DNA from: an uncultured Bacilli bacterium
GTDB taxonomy: Bacteria; Bacillota_I; Bacilli_A; RF39; UBA660
Reading direction: 5' to 3'
Assembly: GCA_934091055.1 (NCBI GenBank)
Contig: CAKOKN010000005.1
Location: 1 to 64,000 of the forward strand
DNA length: 64,000 bases
Below the pieces are notes generated by a model that saw only the letters and a list, made by a program, of their open reading frames with translations, was not told the origin of the DNA and made no database searches. The position numbers and the translations under genes were made by a program. This document shows positions 44,022-53,677 of the stretch, piece after piece (within the stretch, counting starts at the first letter, position 1; the number at the start of each line of letters is the position of its first letter).

Positions 44022-44927
44022 GTGATGAGTTTTTTTGATTATTTTAGAAAAAAGAAAATTAATAATGTTGTTGAAATAGTTAGAAGAAAAAATGTTGGTA
44101 AAAGATATTTAATGTTAATAAGTGGTTGTTTAATAGTGGCTTTTGCCTTCAATTTATTTTTCTTAAGATATGGTATAGTTTGCTTTGGTGTCAGTGGAAT
44201 ATCTATTGTACTAAATAAATTTGGAGTTAATCCATCAGTATTTATTTTGATTGCTAATATACTTTTGATGATTCTTGCATATTTTGTTCTTGGTAAAAAA
44301 GATGCTAAAAATCAATTAGTTGGAGCTTTGACATATCCTGTACTTGTTGAGATTACTAGTAAAATTACACCTTATATTAGTTTAGATGGCATAGAGATGG
44401 TTGTTATTATATTACTAGGAGGAGTACTTGCTGGTATAGGATATGGTCTTATATATAAAAGTAATTTTTCTACTGGTGGAACTGATGTACTTATTGAAAT
44501 AATATGTAAATATTTAAAGATGTCAATGGGAAATGCTGGTCTTATAGTGAATGGAACTATTGTTGCTCTTGGAAAGATTGTTTTTCCTTGGAGTACTATT
44601 TTGTATGGTGTATTAGTGTCATATTTAATATCTATATTTACAGATAAAGTATTACTTGGTATATCAAAAAGTAAAGCTTTTTATATAGTTGTTGATAAAA
44701 AGAAAGATGATTTGGTAAGAGACTTTTTAATTTCTCTTAAGGGCGTTGGAACTACTGTTATTGATGCTGAAGGAGGATATTCTAGTGATTCTCAGACACT
44801 TTTGTTGGCGGTAGTACCTACTAAAGACTATTTTATAGTTAAAGAAGGTCTTAGAGAAATAGATAAAAATATTTTCTTTTTAGTATGTGATTCTTATGAA
44901 GTTAGTGATAGGAGTGGATCACTATGA
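44022..44927 (+). CDS. YitT-family membrane protein 1
   Basis: 301 residues with five or so transmembrane segments (DUF161-type: LISGCLIVAFAFNLF, VFILIANILLMILAYFVLG, VVIILLGGVLAGIGYGLI) and the C-terminal cytoplasmic DUF2179 domain (TTVIDAEGGYSSDSQTLL). The STGGTDVL stretch is family-typical. Function in the family is unsettled; transport has been proposed. Start GTG 44022 or ATG 44025, GGAG at 44011. Bacillus keeps a YitT paralogue (yvjA) near prfB too. Confidence 0.85.
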   Translation: MMSFFDYFRKKKINNVVEIVRRKNVGKRYLMLISGCLIVAFAFNLFFLRYGIVCFGVSGISIVLNKFGVNPSVFILIANILLMILAYFVLGKKDAKNQLVGALTYPVLVEITSKITPYISLDGIEMVVIILLGGVLAGIGYGLIYKSNFSTGGTDVLIEIICKYLKMSMGNAGLIVNGTIVALGKIVFPWSTILYGVLVSYLISIFTDKVLLGISKSKAFYIVVDKKKDDLVRDFLISLKGVGTTVIDAEGGYSSDSQTLLLAVVPTKDYFIVKEGLREIDKNIFFLVCDSYEVSDRSGSL

Positions 44928-45823
44928 TATTAAAAAGAAGAAAATATATTAATTTGCCTCTTTTAGAAAAAAGAATAAAGAGTGACTTAGAATATAAAAA
45001 CTTTTTTATGTTTATTATGGGAATGCTTGTTTGTTCTATAGCAGTTAATTTATTTTATGTGCCAAATGATATTGTTACTACCGGAAGTACTGGATTAGCT
45101 ATTGTAATAGATCATTTTCTTAATATAGATTTATCAATTACTGTTTTTGCATTATCATCAATATTTCTTTCTTTAAGTTTTTGTGTTTTTGGTGCAGAGT
45201 ATGGAGCTAAAAATATAATGGCTACGCTATTTTACCCTATATTTATTAAAGCTACATCACTTATTTGTAATTATATTACATTTTCAGATACGTCACTTTT
45301 TCTTTTAGTAGTTATTGGTGGAGTTTTAATGGGTACAGGTTTTGGTATCATTAAAAAAAGTGGCTATACTTTAGGAGGCTTTTATTTCTTGTATGATTTT
45401 TTATATGATAAATTGAAAATCTCTTTAGGTAAGTCTAGTTTTTTATGTAATTCAATTGTTATAGTATTAAGTTTATTTATATTTGGATTAGATAAATGCA
45501 TATATGCTATTATTGCTTTATATATATGTTCTTTAATGACAGATAAAATAATGCTTGGAGTATCTAGAAATAAAGCTTTCTTTATTGTTACTAAAAGACC
45601 TTTATTAGTTAGAGATTATGTTGTTAATAATTTAAATTATACAGTTACTATAGTTAATGCAAGAGGAGGATACTCTAATCAAAAAAAGAAAATGCTTATT
45701 TGTATTATTCCGACGATTAAGTATTGTGAAGTAAAAGAAGTTATTAGAGAAATAGATAAAGATTCTTTCTTCTTAATAACAGACAGTTATTTTGTTTCAA
45801 AACAATTAAGGAAAAATATGTGA
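44924..45823 (+). CDS. YitT-family membrane protein 2
   Basis: 299 residues, the same plan as the preceding gene: a membrane part (FIMGMLVCSIAVNLFYVPND, SLFLLVVIGGVLMGTGFGII), and a DUF2179 end (TVTIVNARGGYSNQKKKMLIC). The two share the overall pattern but differ widely, so the tandem duplication is old. ATGA overlap with gene 1 suggests coupled translation and possibly a heterodimer. Confidence 0.85.
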   Translation: MILKRRKYINLPLLEKRIKSDLEYKNFFMFIMGMLVCSIAVNLFYVPNDIVTTGSTGLAIVIDHFLNIDLSITVFALSSIFLSLSFCVFGAEYGAKNIMATLFYPIFIKATSLICNYITFSDTSLFLLVVIGGVLMGTGFGIIKKSGYTLGGFYFLYDFLYDKLKISLGKSSFLCNSIVIVLSLFIFGLDKCIYAIIALYICSLMTDKIMLGVSRNKAFFIVTKRPLLVRDYVVNNLNYTVTIVNARGGYSNQKKKMLICIIPTIKYCEVKEVIREIDKDSFFLITDSYFVSKQLRKNM

Positions 45824-45893
45824 ATTTCATTAAAGATATTTTAAAAATATGTAAAAAGTGATATAATTAATATTACGGATATGGAGGAGTATT

Positions 45894-46589
45894 GTGGAGT
45901 TAATTAGAGTTAGTGATGTACAAAAGACTTATAAAACTGGTACGGTTGCTTTATATGACTTCAATCTTACTATTAAAAAGGGTGAGTTTGTATTTGTTAT
46001 AGGAGCTTCTGGTAGTGGTAAGTCTACACTTATAAAGATGTTATATAGAGAAGAAAAACCTGATAAAGGTTCAATTATTATTGGAGGAATTAATGTTGCA
46101 AAGCTTAGAAATAGAAAAGTATATATTCTAAGAAGAAAACTTGGTGTTGTTTTCCAAGATTTTAAATTGTTACCTAAATTAACAGTTTATGAAAATGTTG
46201 CTTTTGCTATGGAAGTACTTGGTTATGATAAAAAACAAATACATAGAAGAGTAATGGAAGTATTAGATTTAGTTGGTTTAAAGAATAAAGTAAGACAATT
46301 TCCTAATCAATTGTCTGGTGGTGAACAACAAAGAGTTGTAATAGCGAGAGCTATAGTTAATAAACCTAAGTTACTTATTTGTGATGAACCTACAGGAAAT
46401 TTGGACCCTGACACTTCAATGGAGATTATGAAAGTTCTAGATGAGGTTAATGCAATGGGAACTACTATTATAATGGCAACACACGATAGAGATATAGTGG
46501 ATAGAATGAAAAAGAGAGTTATCTTACTTGATCACGGAAGACTTGTTAAGGACATAGAAAAGGGGTGCTATTATAATGAAAGGTTTTAG
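45894..46589 (+). CDS. ftsE: Cell-division ATP-binding protein FtsE
   Basis: The ABC ATPase of the FtsEX complex, which controls peptidoglycan hydrolases at division or elongation and in Bacillus helps start sporulation. Walker A GASGSGKST (from residue 37), Q-loop VFQDFKLLPKLTVYENVAF (FtsE-typical), signature LSGGEQQRVVIARA, Walker B LLICDEPTGNLDP. 231 residues; GTG start 45894 with GGAGG. Overlaps ftsX by 14 bases. Confidence 0.95.
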   Translation: MELIRVSDVQKTYKTGTVALYDFNLTIKKGEFVFVIGASGSGKSTLIKMLYREEKPDKGSIIIGGINVAKLRNRKVYILRRKLGVVFQDFKLLPKLTVYENVAFAMEVLGYDKKQIHRRVMEVLDLVGLKNKVRQFPNQLSGGEQQRVVIARAIVNKPKLLICDEPTGNLDPDTSMEIMKVLDEVNAMGTTIIMATHDRDIVDRMKKRVILLDHGRLVKDIEKGCYYNERF

Positions 46590-47496
46590 AGCAATAAAAA
46601 GATATTTTAGAGACTCTATACACGGAGTTTTTAGAAATTTCTCATTATCATTAGCATCTATTTCTTGTATAACTATAACTTTAATAGTAGTGGGTGTTTC
46701 ACTTATAATGTCTGCGAATGTTGAAAATTTTTCAGATTCTATTAGAAAAGATGTAACTGTTGTTATGTTCTTAAAGAGTACTACTACTTCTGAAGATGTA
46801 GATAAAATAAAAAAAGAATTAGAGAGCATAGAAAATATTGAAAATAAAAGTATAGAGTTTAAATCTAAAGTTGATTCTGCGAATGAATTAAAAAAGGGAA
46901 ATGATATATTCTCTAATACAGTAGATGGTTGGACTCCAGAAACTAATCCATTGCTTGATAGTTATATGTTTAAAGTAAAGGATATAGAAAAAATAGATGA
47001 TACTGTCAATGCTGTTAAGAATTTAGAGTTTTCTAAAGATAAAATTAATAATATAAATTATGGTGAAGATATAGTACATCAATTGATAATTGTGTTTAAT
47101 GTAGTTAAAAAGATATGTATAGTAGCAGTAGTTGCTCTTGTACTTGTAACAGCTTTCTTGATAGCTAATACTATTAAGCTAGCAATATATTCTAGAAAAA
47201 GAGAAATTGAAATAATGCGATTAGTCGGAGCTTCAAATGTATCTATAAAAATACCATTTATATTTGAAGGCTTGTTTATTGGAATACTTGGTTCTATTAT
47301 ACCTATATTAATAGCAATATTTGGTTATACTTCTTTGTATGATTTCTTTGGAGGTAAGCTATTTGGTTCTGCTTTAGCATCTTTGATAGCTCCTATGCCA
47401 TTTGTATATTATATATCTGGTATATTACTTCTTATTGGTATAGTAGTTGGTATGATAGGAAGTTATCAAGCTGTAAGAAAGTATTTAAAGATATAA
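46576..47496 (+). CDS. ftsX: Cell-division membrane protein FtsX
   Basis: The membrane half of FtsEX. Four transmembrane helices: one near 25-45, then an outer domain (about 50-170) that would bind a hydrolase cofactor, and three more from about 177, with REIEIMRLVGASNVSIKIPFIFE in the FtsX/MacB domain coupling to FtsE. 306 residues, standard. The partner hydrolase is not in the window. Confidence 0.94.
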   Translation: MKGFRAIKRYFRDSIHGVFRNFSLSLASISCITITLIVVGVSLIMSANVENFSDSIRKDVTVVMFLKSTTTSEDVDKIKKELESIENIENKSIEFKSKVDSANELKKGNDIFSNTVDGWTPETNPLLDSYMFKVKDIEKIDDTVNAVKNLEFSKDKINNINYGEDIVHQLIIVFNVVKKICIVAVVALVLVTAFLIANTIKLAIYSRKREIEIMRLVGASNVSIKIPFIFEGLFIGILGSIIPILIAIFGYTSLYDFFGGKLFGSALASLIAPMPFVYYISGILLLIGIVVGMIGSYQAVRKYLKI

Positions 47497-47525
47497 TAAA
47501 AAAAGAAACTAATTTGTTAGTTTCT
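47496..47525. repeat. Left copy of a 30-bp near-identical direct repeat (also a terminator)
   Basis: This sequence matches 55771-55800 at 29 of 30 positions. It contains the stem AGAAACTAA/TTAGTTTCT. On the minus strand it is followed by seven T, so it can terminate the XRE/zinc-ribbon gene that reads toward it. The two copies bound the 8.2-kb regulator and surface-gene block. Confidence 0.8.
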
Positions 47526-47553
47526 AGGAACTTTTAACTAAGTTCTTTTTTTT
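47526..47553 (+). terminator. Terminator after ftsX
   Basis: GAACTT (47528-47533) pairs with AAGTTC (47540-47545), followed by T8. Confidence 0.75.
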
Positions 47554-47578
47554 ACATTTTCATTAAAAGTTTTATTGT

Positions 47579-48001
47579 CTAAATATCCATAGGATTTTCT
47601 GGTTTTAATTGTCCATCACAGTTAGTACAATCAAACACGGGTAGATTTTTGTTTCCGGCTATTTCATAAATATTTTTAAAGTGGTTAACTACTTGTATTG
47701 GCATTTTACTTTCAATTCCACAAGAATCACATTTGTATTTTATGTACTTAATATTTGTTTTAACATTATCATCCTCACATAATTTATAAAAATCGACTCC
47801 TAAAGCTCTTGATATTCTCCATAATGCACCGAGAGAAAAAGTTTGATGATATGAAGATTCTATTCCACTTATAAATGATAACGAATAATCAATTTCTTCA
47901 GCTAGTTTCTCTTGAGTCCATCCACGAAGTTTTCTATATTTTTTAATATTTTTACCTATTACTTGGTAAATATAGTTTTCATCATCTTTTTTAAATTCCA
48001 T
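47579..48001 (-). CDS. XRE-family regulator with C-terminal zinc ribbon
   Basis: 140 residues. The N-terminal helix-turn-helix (about 14-75: IKKYRKLRGWTQEKLAEEID, YSLSFISGIES, LGALWRISRALGVDFYKL) is Cro/CI-like. The C-terminal part has CDSCG and CTNCD pairs spaced like a zinc ribbon. AAGGAGG lies before the start at 48001. It diverges from the surface operon, with three operator-like repeats between. It may sense metal, redox or a ligand; that is inference. Confidence 0.8.
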   Translation of the reverse strand: MEFKKDDENYIYQVIGKNIKKYRKLRGWTQEKLAEEIDYSLSFISGIESSYHQTFSLGALWRISRALGVDFYKLCEDDNVKTNIKYIKYKCDSCGIESKMPIQVVNHFKNIYEIAGNKNLPVFDCTNCDGQLKPENPMDI

Positions 48002-48060
48002 AACTACACCTCCTTAATGTCATAGTTTTTTTAGAACAATTACCTACAATATAATTATCT

Positions 48061-48138
48061 TACAAAAATAGTGCATTTTTAATCGACTATTATTGCAATT
48101 TTTGTATAAAATATTCAAAAATAATGCAATATTTTGTA
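48061..48138. promoter_or_regulatory. Operator-like repeats between divergent genes
   Basis: Half-site TGCAATTTTTGTA occurs at 48094-48106, as TGCAATATTTTGTA at 48125-48138, and inverted as TACAAAAATAGTGCA at 48061-48075. The first and last form an imperfect 46-bp dyad (48061-48106). The repeat at 48125 overlaps the -35 region of the operon promoter. Binding by the neighbouring XRE protein is inferred from position. Confidence 0.6.
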
Positions 48139-48152
48139 AATTGTGTTATAAT
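48124..48152 (+). promoter_or_regulatory. Promoter of the surface-protein operon
   Basis: ATGCAA (48124-48129) and TATAAT (48147-48152), 17 bp apart; the weak -35 lies inside an operator-like repeat, suited to control by a repressor or activator. Confidence 0.55.
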
Positions 48153-48182
48153 TGTATATGATAGAAAGGAGTGAGTATTGAT

Positions 48183-49448
48183 ATGCTTTGCCCTAAATGT
48201 GGTAATTATATTGAAAGTGGGACTAAATATTGTAATAAGTGTGGCTTATTTTTAGGATATCCTATTAACAATATTTTTATGCAATCATCATTGGAACAAA
48301 ACAATGGAATGGATAATTCAAATCAATATCCACCTCATATAATTTCTAATGTTAATCAAAATTATGGTTTAGCTGATAAAACTAATAATAAAAAAATGAT
48401 ATTTATAGGAGTTGGAAGTGGTGTGGGTTTATTAGTTGTGATTGTTTTAATGATAGCTTTATTTGGTGGGGGAAAGTCTAATTATTATTTTTCTTCTTCA
48501 GGAAATTATGATAATGAAAATAATACAACAAATACTGAAAATAAAGGAGAAGAAAATTCTAAAAAAGGAAAGTACCAAACAGTTATAATTACAGATAATA
48601 CATATAGTGGTGTGAAAGTTAGTAATAGTAGTGATGCTTATAAATTGATTGAAAAAGATTCGATTTCACAAAAAAATAAATGTCCTACTGAAATAAAAAA
48701 AGTTGAAGATGAAATAATTGAAAAATATAATATTACAGCAGTTAATTTATGTGAGATGGATGTGGAATTTGCAAGAGAATTAGAAAATGTATTTGAAGTC
48801 ATATATAAGGATTATCCAAGTGCTAGAGGTTATATTACAAATTTAACTTTGAGAAATACTAATATGTTATCAGAGGGGGGCGTAATAGCTGCTTTTATGC
48901 CAGTATTTAATTTTGCAACATCAGATTCTGATTCGACGTATCCGTGGGTTATTAAAACACAGATTTTATTAAGTAGTCAATTTTTTTTGAATAGAAGTAA
49001 GCTTGAAGCAAGTACAAAAGATGGTTCATCATTAGGTCATTTTCCACCTAATTCAACAATTTATTCTCCGGTTGCACATGAGCTTGGTCACTATTTATCG
49101 TTTCTAGCAATGATGAATTACTATAAAATAAATTCAATATTATTAATAAACAATGATAGTATTGATACATTTTACAAATTATATTCTGATTTTGGTGATG
49201 GTAATTATTCATTTTCTATGATTAATGAAGCTTATGAAAATTATAAAAAAGATACTAATACATCAATGAGTTTAGATGAATGGAGAGGGACTATTTCAAA
49301 ATATGCTTTAGCTAAAGATAATAGTGGAGAATATATTTACGATGAGACTATTGCTGAGGCATTTCACGATGTATATTTAAATAATGAAACCGCTAAAGAT
49401 GCAAGCAAGTATATTGTAAAAGTTTTGAAAGAAAAGTTGGAGGGGTAG
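48183..49448 (+). CDS. Zinc-ribbon, membrane-anchored zinc metallopeptidase
   Basis: 421 residues. An N-terminal zinc ribbon (CPKCG ... CNKCG, residues 3-21), a flexible Asn-rich part, one transmembrane helix (about 72-95) and an outer catalytic domain. That domain has the zinc-peptidase motif H299-ELG-H303 in PVAHELGHYLSF; a candidate third ligand is E392 in TIAEAFHDV. No known family name comes to mind. ATG 48183 is chosen since GAAAGGAG precedes it and the GTG at 48171 abuts that site. First gene of the operon. Confidence 0.75.
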   Translation: MLCPKCGNYIESGTKYCNKCGLFLGYPINNIFMQSSLEQNNGMDNSNQYPPHIISNVNQNYGLADKTNNKKMIFIGVGSGVGLLVVIVLMIALFGGGKSNYYFSSSGNYDNENNTTNTENKGEENSKKGKYQTVIITDNTYSGVKVSNSSDAYKLIEKDSISQKNKCPTEIKKVEDEIIEKYNITAVNLCEMDVEFARELENVFEVIYKDYPSARGYITNLTLRNTNMLSEGGVIAAFMPVFNFATSDSDSTYPWVIKTQILLSSQFFLNRSKLEASTKDGSSLGHFPPNSTIYSPVAHELGHYLSFLAMMNYYKINSILLINNDSIDTFYKLYSDFGDGNYSFSMINEAYENYKKDTNTSMSLDEWRGTISKYALAKDNSGEYIYDETIAEAFHDVYLNNETAKDASKYIVKVLKEKLEG

Positions 49449-51173
49449 ATGAAGAAGGTAATTTTAAGTATATTTTTAGTGTCAGTTAGTGTTGTTTCTG
49501 TTTATGCTTTGTCTACTAAATTTACTATTAACACCGCAAAACTTTCTTTTTCAACAAATGGTAAAAAAGGAACTATTGTAGAAAATTTTAATCAAAGTTA
49601 TAATCTTTCACATTCTATAAGTTCAGATAATGCGGAATTAGAAAAAGAGATTGAAGAACTAACTAAAAAAACCACATATTTGTTATTAGGCGATTTTAAT
49701 AATACAGGCGAAAGCAGCGAGGATTATTACAAAAGACATCAAGAGTATTTAGAATTAAGATATGATCCAGAAGTACCAAAGGATGAATCAACATTTACGG
49801 GACTAGATGAAAATAGTCAAGAGTATAAAGATGATTTAGTTTCTGGCATTACTGTCCCTAGTATGTTTTTAATATTTGATGAATTAAATGTGGTTTATAG
49901 TTCATTTGGTGATATAAGGGTATCAAATACAGGAAATTCAGTTATGAGTGTTATTTCTTTACCTAATGTAATAATTAGAGAACAAAGTAGTGAAAATCCT
50001 ATGGAATATGTTACTGTTCGTACAAATTTAATAATTTATTATTACTTTAAAGAATTAAATGGACAATACAAATTATATTACTTAATGGGAGAAACTACTG
50101 ATGAGTTGGATGATTATTTTACTGAAGTTGAAAGTACAGAAACTAAATCAACAATGCAAGTAGCATCATCTTATGATTCTCAATTAAAAGATATTTATAG
50201 TTATTCTAAGTTAGAAGCTATTACAGATGAACAAATAAATAATATCTATAATTCCAACTCTAAAAATATTGTAGTATTTAATTCTTACTATAATAATTAT
50301 TTAGTTACATCAGCAAATGGATTTTTTATTAATAATGGTATGGTGGTAACAACTTGGAATTTTTTAGAAAAATCTTTAATAGAGGCACAATATATTGCAG
50401 TTAAAGATAATGATGGTAATTCTTTTGAAATAGATGGGATTATTACTGCAAATCCAGAAACTGATATTGTAGTTATTAAGTTAAAAAATAAAGTTGGTAA
50501 TAAGGTTATTTTGGGAAATTCAAGCGAATTAAAGGTAGAAGATCCTGTTATATCTATTAGTAGTAAAACAGGAATAGGATTAACTGTTCAAAGTGGTATT
50601 GTTATATCCAGTGATGGTTATATAAGAAGTGCACTTCCATTAACTAATACTGATGAAGGGAGTCCATTAATTAATAGTGATGGACAAATAGTTGGTATGA
50701 ATACTGCAAAACAAGTTAATACAAGTATTTCTTTAGCAATAAATTCTGATGTATTAAAAGAGATTCAAGATAAATTCAATAATGTAAATTTTGAAGATAT
50801 TGAAGTTGTTCCGTTTAATAAATTAAAAGAAGAATATTATTACATAAAGTATAATGAAGAAATAGTAAAAAATGATATTTCATCGGGAAAATGGAAAATT
50901 TATTCTAAAATAGGAAATATAGAAGAAAATATTTCTTTAAAATTAGTAAAAGCAAGTTACAAAGATGGAATAGTTAGTTTGAGATACTACAATGGTATAT
51001 CTAATTATATTGACAATATGCAATTAGCAGCAGGCTTTAAAGAACAACTAATTAAAGATGGTTATGAAAATAAATTATCAAGTTCAAAGAAATGTATTTA
51101 TGAAAATAAAAAATATCAAGTAATTATAATAAGTGAATTTGATTATTTGATAGTAGTGATGGTGAAATTATGA
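49449..51173 (+). CDS. HtrA-like secreted pseudoprotease
   Basis: 574 residues: signal-like helix (1-20), an N-terminal domain of unknown type, then a trypsin/HtrA-like fold (about 275-435). GFFINNGMVVTTWNFLEKS aligns to the His region but has N304 where the catalytic His is expected; D339 in ETDIVVIKLK is kept; the Ser region reads TDEGSPLINSDGQIVGMN, giving E403 at the catalytic Ser. Two of three triad residues are lost, so it likely binds rather than cuts. It begins directly at the previous stop. Confidence 0.7.
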   Translation: MKKVILSIFLVSVSVVSVYALSTKFTINTAKLSFSTNGKKGTIVENFNQSYNLSHSISSDNAELEKEIEELTKKTTYLLLGDFNNTGESSEDYYKRHQEYLELRYDPEVPKDESTFTGLDENSQEYKDDLVSGITVPSMFLIFDELNVVYSSFGDIRVSNTGNSVMSVISLPNVIIREQSSENPMEYVTVRTNLIIYYYFKELNGQYKLYYLMGETTDELDDYFTEVESTETKSTMQVASSYDSQLKDIYSYSKLEAITDEQINNIYNSNSKNIVVFNSYYNNYLVTSANGFFINNGMVVTTWNFLEKSLIEAQYIAVKDNDGNSFEIDGIITANPETDIVVIKLKNKVGNKVILGNSSELKVEDPVISISSKTGIGLTVQSGIVISSDGYIRSALPLTNTDEGSPLINSDGQIVGMNTAKQVNTSISLAINSDVLKEIQDKFNNVNFEDIEVVPFNKLKEEYYYIKYNEEIVKNDISSGKWKIYSKIGNIEENISLKLVKASYKDGIVSLRYYNGISNYIDNMQLAAGFKEQLIKDGYENKLSSSKKCIYENKKYQVIIISEFDYLIVVMVKL

Positions 51174-52825
51174 AGAATAAGATAATGAATATAGTAAAAA
51201 AATATAGGATAGCTATTTTAAGTTGTTTAGGTATTTTTATAATTGGATTGTTAATAATGTTTGTAGTGTTAAATTTGTTTGATTCTACAAATATAAAAGA
51301 GTATAAAAATGATAACTATGCTTTTAAATATGACACATCTTGGAAAATAAAAGAAAAAAAAGAAGATAGTATTAGGTTAGTGCATAATAAAGATAGTGAA
51401 ATCAATATTCAAATTGTTTCACTAGAAGAAGAATACAAATATTCTACAAGTGATGATATACTTGATGAATTGTTATTCAATTTAGAAAATCAAAATAGTT
51501 CATACAAGTTATTATCAAAAGAAAAAGATTTAATTACAAAATATAAATATGATGGTTATAAATTGTTATATGAAGATGATGAAAACCAGGTATTGGTTAT
51601 AATGGGAAAAAAAGCTGAGAAAGTTTTGTTAGTAACCTATGAAGCTACAAATGAATATTTTGATATTTTATTAGATAGCGTTCAAAGTATTGTTTATGAT
51701 TTTCAAATATTAGATAATAGTTTTAATTTAACATATAAATTATCAGTTGATACTGATAATATTAGTTGGTCTAGGAATGATGAAATTAAAGATCCTAGTA
51801 GTGTAAACCAATATGAGATCGCTAATAAAAATTATTTAGTAAAATATTCTATACCAAAAAATTTTGAACTTAGTAATTTTAATTCAACAATGTCTTATTT
51901 CAATTATAGAGGCTTAAGCAATGGCTCAATTACTTTAACTGCAAATATTATAAATACTAATATTTATGAATACATGGATAAAAATGGTAGTTATTCAACT
52001 TTATATTATTCTTTCAATAATCAAAGAGAAAGCAAGAATGATTATTCTGATTTCAAAGAAAGTTTACAAAAGTTAGATAATAAAGACTATGTAGGTTATG
52101 TGTATAAAAATAGTTATAAGTCGTCTAGTCAATGGAGAGATTACGATTATGAAGAAGTAATATTAATTTATGAATTAGATTCAAGTCATATATTACTGTT
52201 TGAAATAAAAGCTACTAATGCAAAAATATCAAAAGATTTAGTAGATAATATTAAATTAAATAGTTCAAAGAATTATGCAAGCTATATAATGAATAATATA
52301 GTCGATGGTTATTTGATTGGGGAATTAAAAGAATACCCTAATTATAATAAAGATTTAATTAGAACAGTTACGCTAAAGATTCCAACAAAATATGTTGAAA
52401 TTGATAAAGAAAATAATATCTATGAATCAAGATACTATGGTTTAGACTATGATCCTGACAGAAAGTTATATAAGTATGATATAAATTATGGTTTATATAC
52501 TTCTGTAGAATCAAGAGTAAAGAATTTAAGTTCAAGTTATGCTATCAATAAAAATAAAGGTAATTACAGTGAACTTACATACAGCCAAGATATAACATTA
52601 AATGAAAAAACATTTAAAGTTTATACTGGAAATTATACAGATATTGGAGGAGCATTATTCTCAAATTATAAGAGAACGTATTACTATGTTAATTCAAAAG
52701 TTTTATTTTATGAATTTGAAGATGGTAATTGTTTGTCAATAGAGATTAAAGGAAATGATGTTGAAGTTAGTAACGAAATATTAAATGAATTAACTAACTT
52801 TGATATAGAAAATAAAGAAAATTAA
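51170..52825 (+). CDS. Large membrane-anchored extracellular protein, unknown
   Basis: 551 residues: one N-terminal helix (about 12-36) and an outer part rich in Asn, Ser, Tyr and Lys. Two or three beta-sandwich-like modules can be made out, the first starting YKNDNYAFKYDTSWKIKEK, reminiscent of PsbP/DUF1795-type domains (the same region opens NFKDFAFNIPDNLVYEE in the next gene). ATGA overlap with the pseudoprotease gene. Function unknown. Confidence 0.65.
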   Translation: MKNKIMNIVKKYRIAILSCLGIFIIGLLIMFVVLNLFDSTNIKEYKNDNYAFKYDTSWKIKEKKEDSIRLVHNKDSEINIQIVSLEEEYKYSTSDDILDELLFNLENQNSSYKLLSKEKDLITKYKYDGYKLLYEDDENQVLVIMGKKAEKVLLVTYEATNEYFDILLDSVQSIVYDFQILDNSFNLTYKLSVDTDNISWSRNDEIKDPSSVNQYEIANKNYLVKYSIPKNFELSNFNSTMSYFNYRGLSNGSITLTANIINTNIYEYMDKNGSYSTLYYSFNNQRESKNDYSDFKESLQKLDNKDYVGYVYKNSYKSSSQWRDYDYEEVILIYELDSSHILLFEIKATNAKISKDLVDNIKLNSSKNYASYIMNNIVDGYLIGELKEYPNYNKDLIRTVTLKIPTKYVEIDKENNIYESRYYGLDYDPDRKLYKYDINYGLYTSVESRVKNLSSSYAINKNKGNYSELTYSQDITLNEKTFKVYTGNYTDIGGALFSNYKRTYYYVNSKVLFYEFEDGNCLSIEIKGNDVEVSNEILNELTNFDIENKEN

Positions 52826-52841
52826 GAAGGAGAGTAAAAAA

Positions 52842-53663
52842 ATGAAATGTAAAAAATGTAATGCTACATTAACGGATAATGACCAATTTTGTAAAAATTG
52901 CGGCACTCCTGTAAATGAAGCAAATGTACAACAAGATCAAATGGGTAATCAACAACCTATGAATAAAAATTATGGACAGCCAATACAACAAACTTATGGT
53001 AATCCAATAAATTATAATCATCCACCACAAAAAGTTAATATTGCTAAATATGTAGTGTTTATACTACTTGGTGTAGTTGCTATTATAGCAATACCCGTAG
53101 TTATAGCAATATTTGCTGAAAATGATAATTCTTCTAGTTTTGCTAGTGGAAATAATAATTCTGGTATTACTCAAACAGGAAGTAGTAAATCAACTTATAA
53201 AGTAAATTTTAAAGATTTTGCATTTAATATTCCTGATAATTTAGTTTACGAAGAAGATAACGATGTTTTATTGATTGGTGATGAAAAAGGAACGTGGCTT
53301 GCACAAATTGAAATAGAAGAAGGGAGTTTTGCACAAATTAAAGCAAATAAATCTCAACTTCAAGCTATAATGCAACAAGGTGGTTATACTTCATCAATTG
53401 CACAAGAAAAAACATTAGGTGGTGTAGAGTTTATCACTATGGAAGTATCTTATAGTGGACAAAATGCTATTGCAGCTTTAACAAAAGCAAATTCAATGTA
53501 CTTTATGGTAGTTACAACAATAAATTTGAATAATGAATTTGATTATTCATTATTAGAAACAATAGCACCAATTATTTCATCTGTTTCTTACTTTGACTCA
53601 ACTTCAAATATGGAAATTGGAACTAAATTAGATATTAGCAAAATTGCAGAAATTGCTAAATAA
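52842..53663 (+). CDS. Zinc-ribbon membrane protein with PsbP-like outer domain
   Basis: 273 residues. Zinc ribbon CKKCN ... CKNCG (3-22), Gln/Asn-rich linker with QPMNKNYGQPIQQ, a membrane helix (about 68-90), then an outer domain (about 122-250) related to the PsbP/DUF1795 type, starting FKDFAFNIPDNLVYEE. The domain plan equals that of the operon's first gene with a different outer module. AGGAG upstream of ATG 52842. Confidence 0.65.
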   Translation: MKCKKCNATLTDNDQFCKNCGTPVNEANVQQDQMGNQQPMNKNYGQPIQQTYGNPINYNHPPQKVNIAKYVVFILLGVVAIIAIPVVIAIFAENDNSSSFASGNNNSGITQTGSSKSTYKVNFKDFAFNIPDNLVYEEDNDVLLIGDEKGTWLAQIEIEEGSFAQIKANKSQLQAIMQQGGYTSSIAQEKTLGGVEFITMEVSYSGQNAIAALTKANSMYFMVVTTINLNNEFDYSLLETIAPIISSVSYFDSTSNMEIGTKLDISKIAEIAK

Positions 53664-53677
53664 TAGAGGAGGTAAAA

